The position numbers were made by a program, and so were the translations under genes. A stretch of DNA of 8,874 bases from Prevotella sp. UBA5379 (GTDB lineage: Bacteria; Bacteroidota; Bacteroidia; Bacteroidales; Bacteroidaceae), in assembly GCA_002409785.1 (NCBI GenBank), contig DHOX01000015.1:2568-11441 (forward strand). Reading direction: 5' to 3'. Under the pieces are notes generated by a model. It had not been told where the DNA came from, did no database searches, and saw only the letters and a program-made list of their open reading frames with translations. Below are positions 8,323 to 8,874 of the stretch, piece by piece; the stretch's first letter is position 1; each line of letters begins with the position of its first letter.

Positions 8323-8336
8323 TGAATTCGAATTCA
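8323..8336. repeat. Perfect 14-bp palindrome after the last operon gene
   Basis: TGAATTCGAATTCA reads the same on both strands and lies between the stop codon at 8316 and the terminator at 8348. It has no loop, so it is more likely a DNA-level symmetry or chance than an RNA hairpin. No function can be assigned. Confidence 0.4.
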
Positions 8337-8347
8337 GAAGAAGTCAT

Positions 8348-8382
8348 AAGACCTGACCAGTACTTTGGCCAGGTCTTTTTTT
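8348..8382 (+). terminator. Intrinsic terminator of the SusCD operon
   Basis: AAGACCTG (8348-8355) pairs exactly with CAGGTCTT (8370-8377). An A-C mismatch and two more G-C pairs extend the stem towards an 8-base loop (8359-8366). A run of seven T begins at 8376 and ends at 8382, overlapping the end of the stem. It lies 31 bases after the stop codon of the BACON-protein gene. On the opposite strand no T-run follows, so it serves only + strand transcripts. Confidence 0.88.
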
Positions 8383-8390
8383 ATCCTTTT

Positions 8391-8416
8391 AATCTAACCT
8401 TTAAGAAGGATAGATT
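8391..8416 (+). other. Hairpin-forming inverted repeat between two terminators
   Basis: AATCTA (8391-8396) pairs with TAGATT (8411-8416). After an A-A mismatch, CCTT (8398-8401) pairs with AAGG (8406-8409) around a TAAG loop. Only a short T stretch (8415-8418) follows, so it is a poor terminator by itself. It could protect the 3' end of read-through transcripts or act as an RNA-processing site; both are guesses. Confidence 0.5.
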
Positions 8417-8437
8417 TTATGTCACTTTACATTTTCG

Positions 8438-8460
8438 GCAAACATTTATGTTTGCTTTTT
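8438..8460 (+). terminator. Second intrinsic terminator
   Basis: GCAAACA (8438-8444) pairs perfectly with TGTTTGC (8449-8455) around the loop TTTA, followed directly by five T (8456-8460), then C and two more T. It points the same way as the operon and lies about 55 bases after the first terminator, so it probably serves as a back-up for read-through. Confidence 0.8.
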
Positions 8461-8855
8461 CTTATTAATAACGGTCAGTCTTTACTAAATGCGATTATTA
8501 AAAAACTATCGTAGAAGAAATATTGGCTAGCTATTGATGTTGTCTTGATATATATTCTTTTTGTGGTTCAGATTCTTCAATTAGTTTTTCTAAAAAACTT
8601 TAAACTTAAGTTATATTTAGGAAAAGAATGCTTCTTTATGCGAAGTTAGTGGGCTTGATTTAATGTTAGAGGGGAGATTCTAAGAAATCTTTGGTCTGAC
8701 AAACTGATATTAATAGTGCCAAAATGTCTTCTTTTTGATGGTTGTGTGACGTGATTGGTGACATATAGGTTTGCCCTGATCGGTTATACTTCTGTTCTGA
8801 TTTCTTATGAAATAGTTTTATCTTTTGTATTTTCGTAAATGATGTTTTAATTTTA
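8461..8855. other. A/T-rich intergenic region, no supported gene
   Basis: About 395 bases follow the second terminator with no convincing coding sequence on either strand. No tRNA, rRNA, CRISPR or insertion-sequence end is recognisable. Small symmetries are present: an A/T-dominated hairpin at 8583-8599 (AGTTTTT / AAAAACT) and a 10-bp palindrome AACTTAAGTT at 8603-8612. A weak promoter-like pair, TTTG at 8560-8563 and TAGTTTTT at 8582-8589 (18-base spacer, one mismatch to TAnnTTTG), is also seen. The best signal is the promoter-like match at 8766-8773, listed separately. Confidence 0.6.
8741..8773 (+). promoter_or_regulatory. Candidate Bacteroides-type promoter
   Basis: TAGGTTTG at 8766-8773 matches the Bacteroides primary-sigma -7 consensus TAnnTTTG exactly. 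A GTTG at 8741-8744 sits 21 bases upstream, where the -33 TTTG element is expected; it matches three of the four bases. The start of transcription would be near 8780, giving a leader of roughly 75 bases before the possible start codon at 8856. The call rests on short motifs only. Confidence 0.38.
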
Positions 8856-8874
8856 ATGAATATCCGCAAACGTC
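8856..8874 (+). CDS. Possible start of a gene cut by the window edge
   Basis: An ATG at 8856 follows an A/T-rich leader (GTTTTAATTTTA) typical of Bacteroides starts. It opens a frame reading M-N-I-R-K-R with no stop before the window ends. The basic N-terminus would suit a signal peptide or a small cytoplasmic protein, but six codons cannot identify it. Support comes mainly from the promoter-like match about 85 bases upstream on the same strand. It may equally be chance. Confidence 0.25.

Noticed and set aside
8205..8468. 87-codon + strand frame running from the end of the BACON gene through both terminators
   Set aside because: It starts in the wrong frame inside a real gene and reads through two terminator hairpins; the product has no protein-like features.
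8583..8599. AGTTTTT / AAAAACT hairpin as a terminator or small-RNA element
   Set aside because: It has only one G-C pair and no T-run after it on either strand, so it is likely chance in A/T-rich DNA.
8461..8855. tRNA, CRISPR repeat, or insertion-sequence end in the intergenic region
   Set aside because: No cloverleaf, repeated spacer unit or terminal inverted repeat could be found by reading both strands.
8666..8869. 67-codon - strand frame in the right-hand intergenic region
   Set aside because: It is a Lys/Ile-rich translation of A/T-rich DNA with no recognisable domain, and no TAnnTTTG-type promoter was found for it on the - strand within the window.

Overview
The window looks like chromosomal DNA from a Bacteroidales species (Bacteroides, Phocaeicola, Parabacteroides or a close relative). 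The basis is a SusC/SusD pair with the features typical of the phylum, a run of lipoproteins with acidic residues after the lipidation cysteine, A/T-rich translation starts without Shine-Dalgarno sequences, and a DUF4302-type and a BACON-type protein, both families centred on the Bacteroidota. The genus cannot be fixed from this sequence alone.

Layout: positions 50-8316 hold five genes on the + strand, separated by only 15, 11, 10 and 5 bases, so they are almost certainly one operon. In order they are a SusC-type TonB-dependent outer-membrane transporter, its SusD-type substrate-binding lipoprotein, a lipoprotein with an HEFTH zinc-metallopeptidase motif, a DUF4302-type lipoprotein, and a lipoprotein with an N-terminal BACON domain. 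The unit ends in an intrinsic terminator (8348-8382). A second hairpin (8391-8416) and a second strong terminator (8438-8460) follow within 80 bases. The remaining ~400 bases are A/T-rich and apparently non-coding. They contain a good match to the Bacteroides -7 promoter element (8766-8773), which may drive a gene whose first codons (from 8856) are cut off by the window edge.

How the genes may work together (inference): SusC and SusD form a lidded importer in the outer membrane. The metallopeptidase and the two beta-rich lipoproteins probably sit at the cell surface, where they bind and trim the substrate before import. No glycoside hydrolase, polysaccharide lyase or sulfatase lies in the window, and the only recognisable enzyme is a putative metallopeptidase. 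A peptide, protein or glycoprotein substrate is therefore a reasonable hypothesis, but it is not demonstrated. No regulator is visible. SusC lacks the N-terminal signalling domain used in sigma/anti-sigma regulation, so control probably comes from outside the window.

This gene set resembles a recurring Bacteroidota arrangement, so the operon is not a wholly new system, although its substrate and the roles of the last three genes are not apparent. The least expected observation is that the C-terminal regions of the DUF4302-type and BACON-type proteins appear to share a motif pattern and may be related modules.
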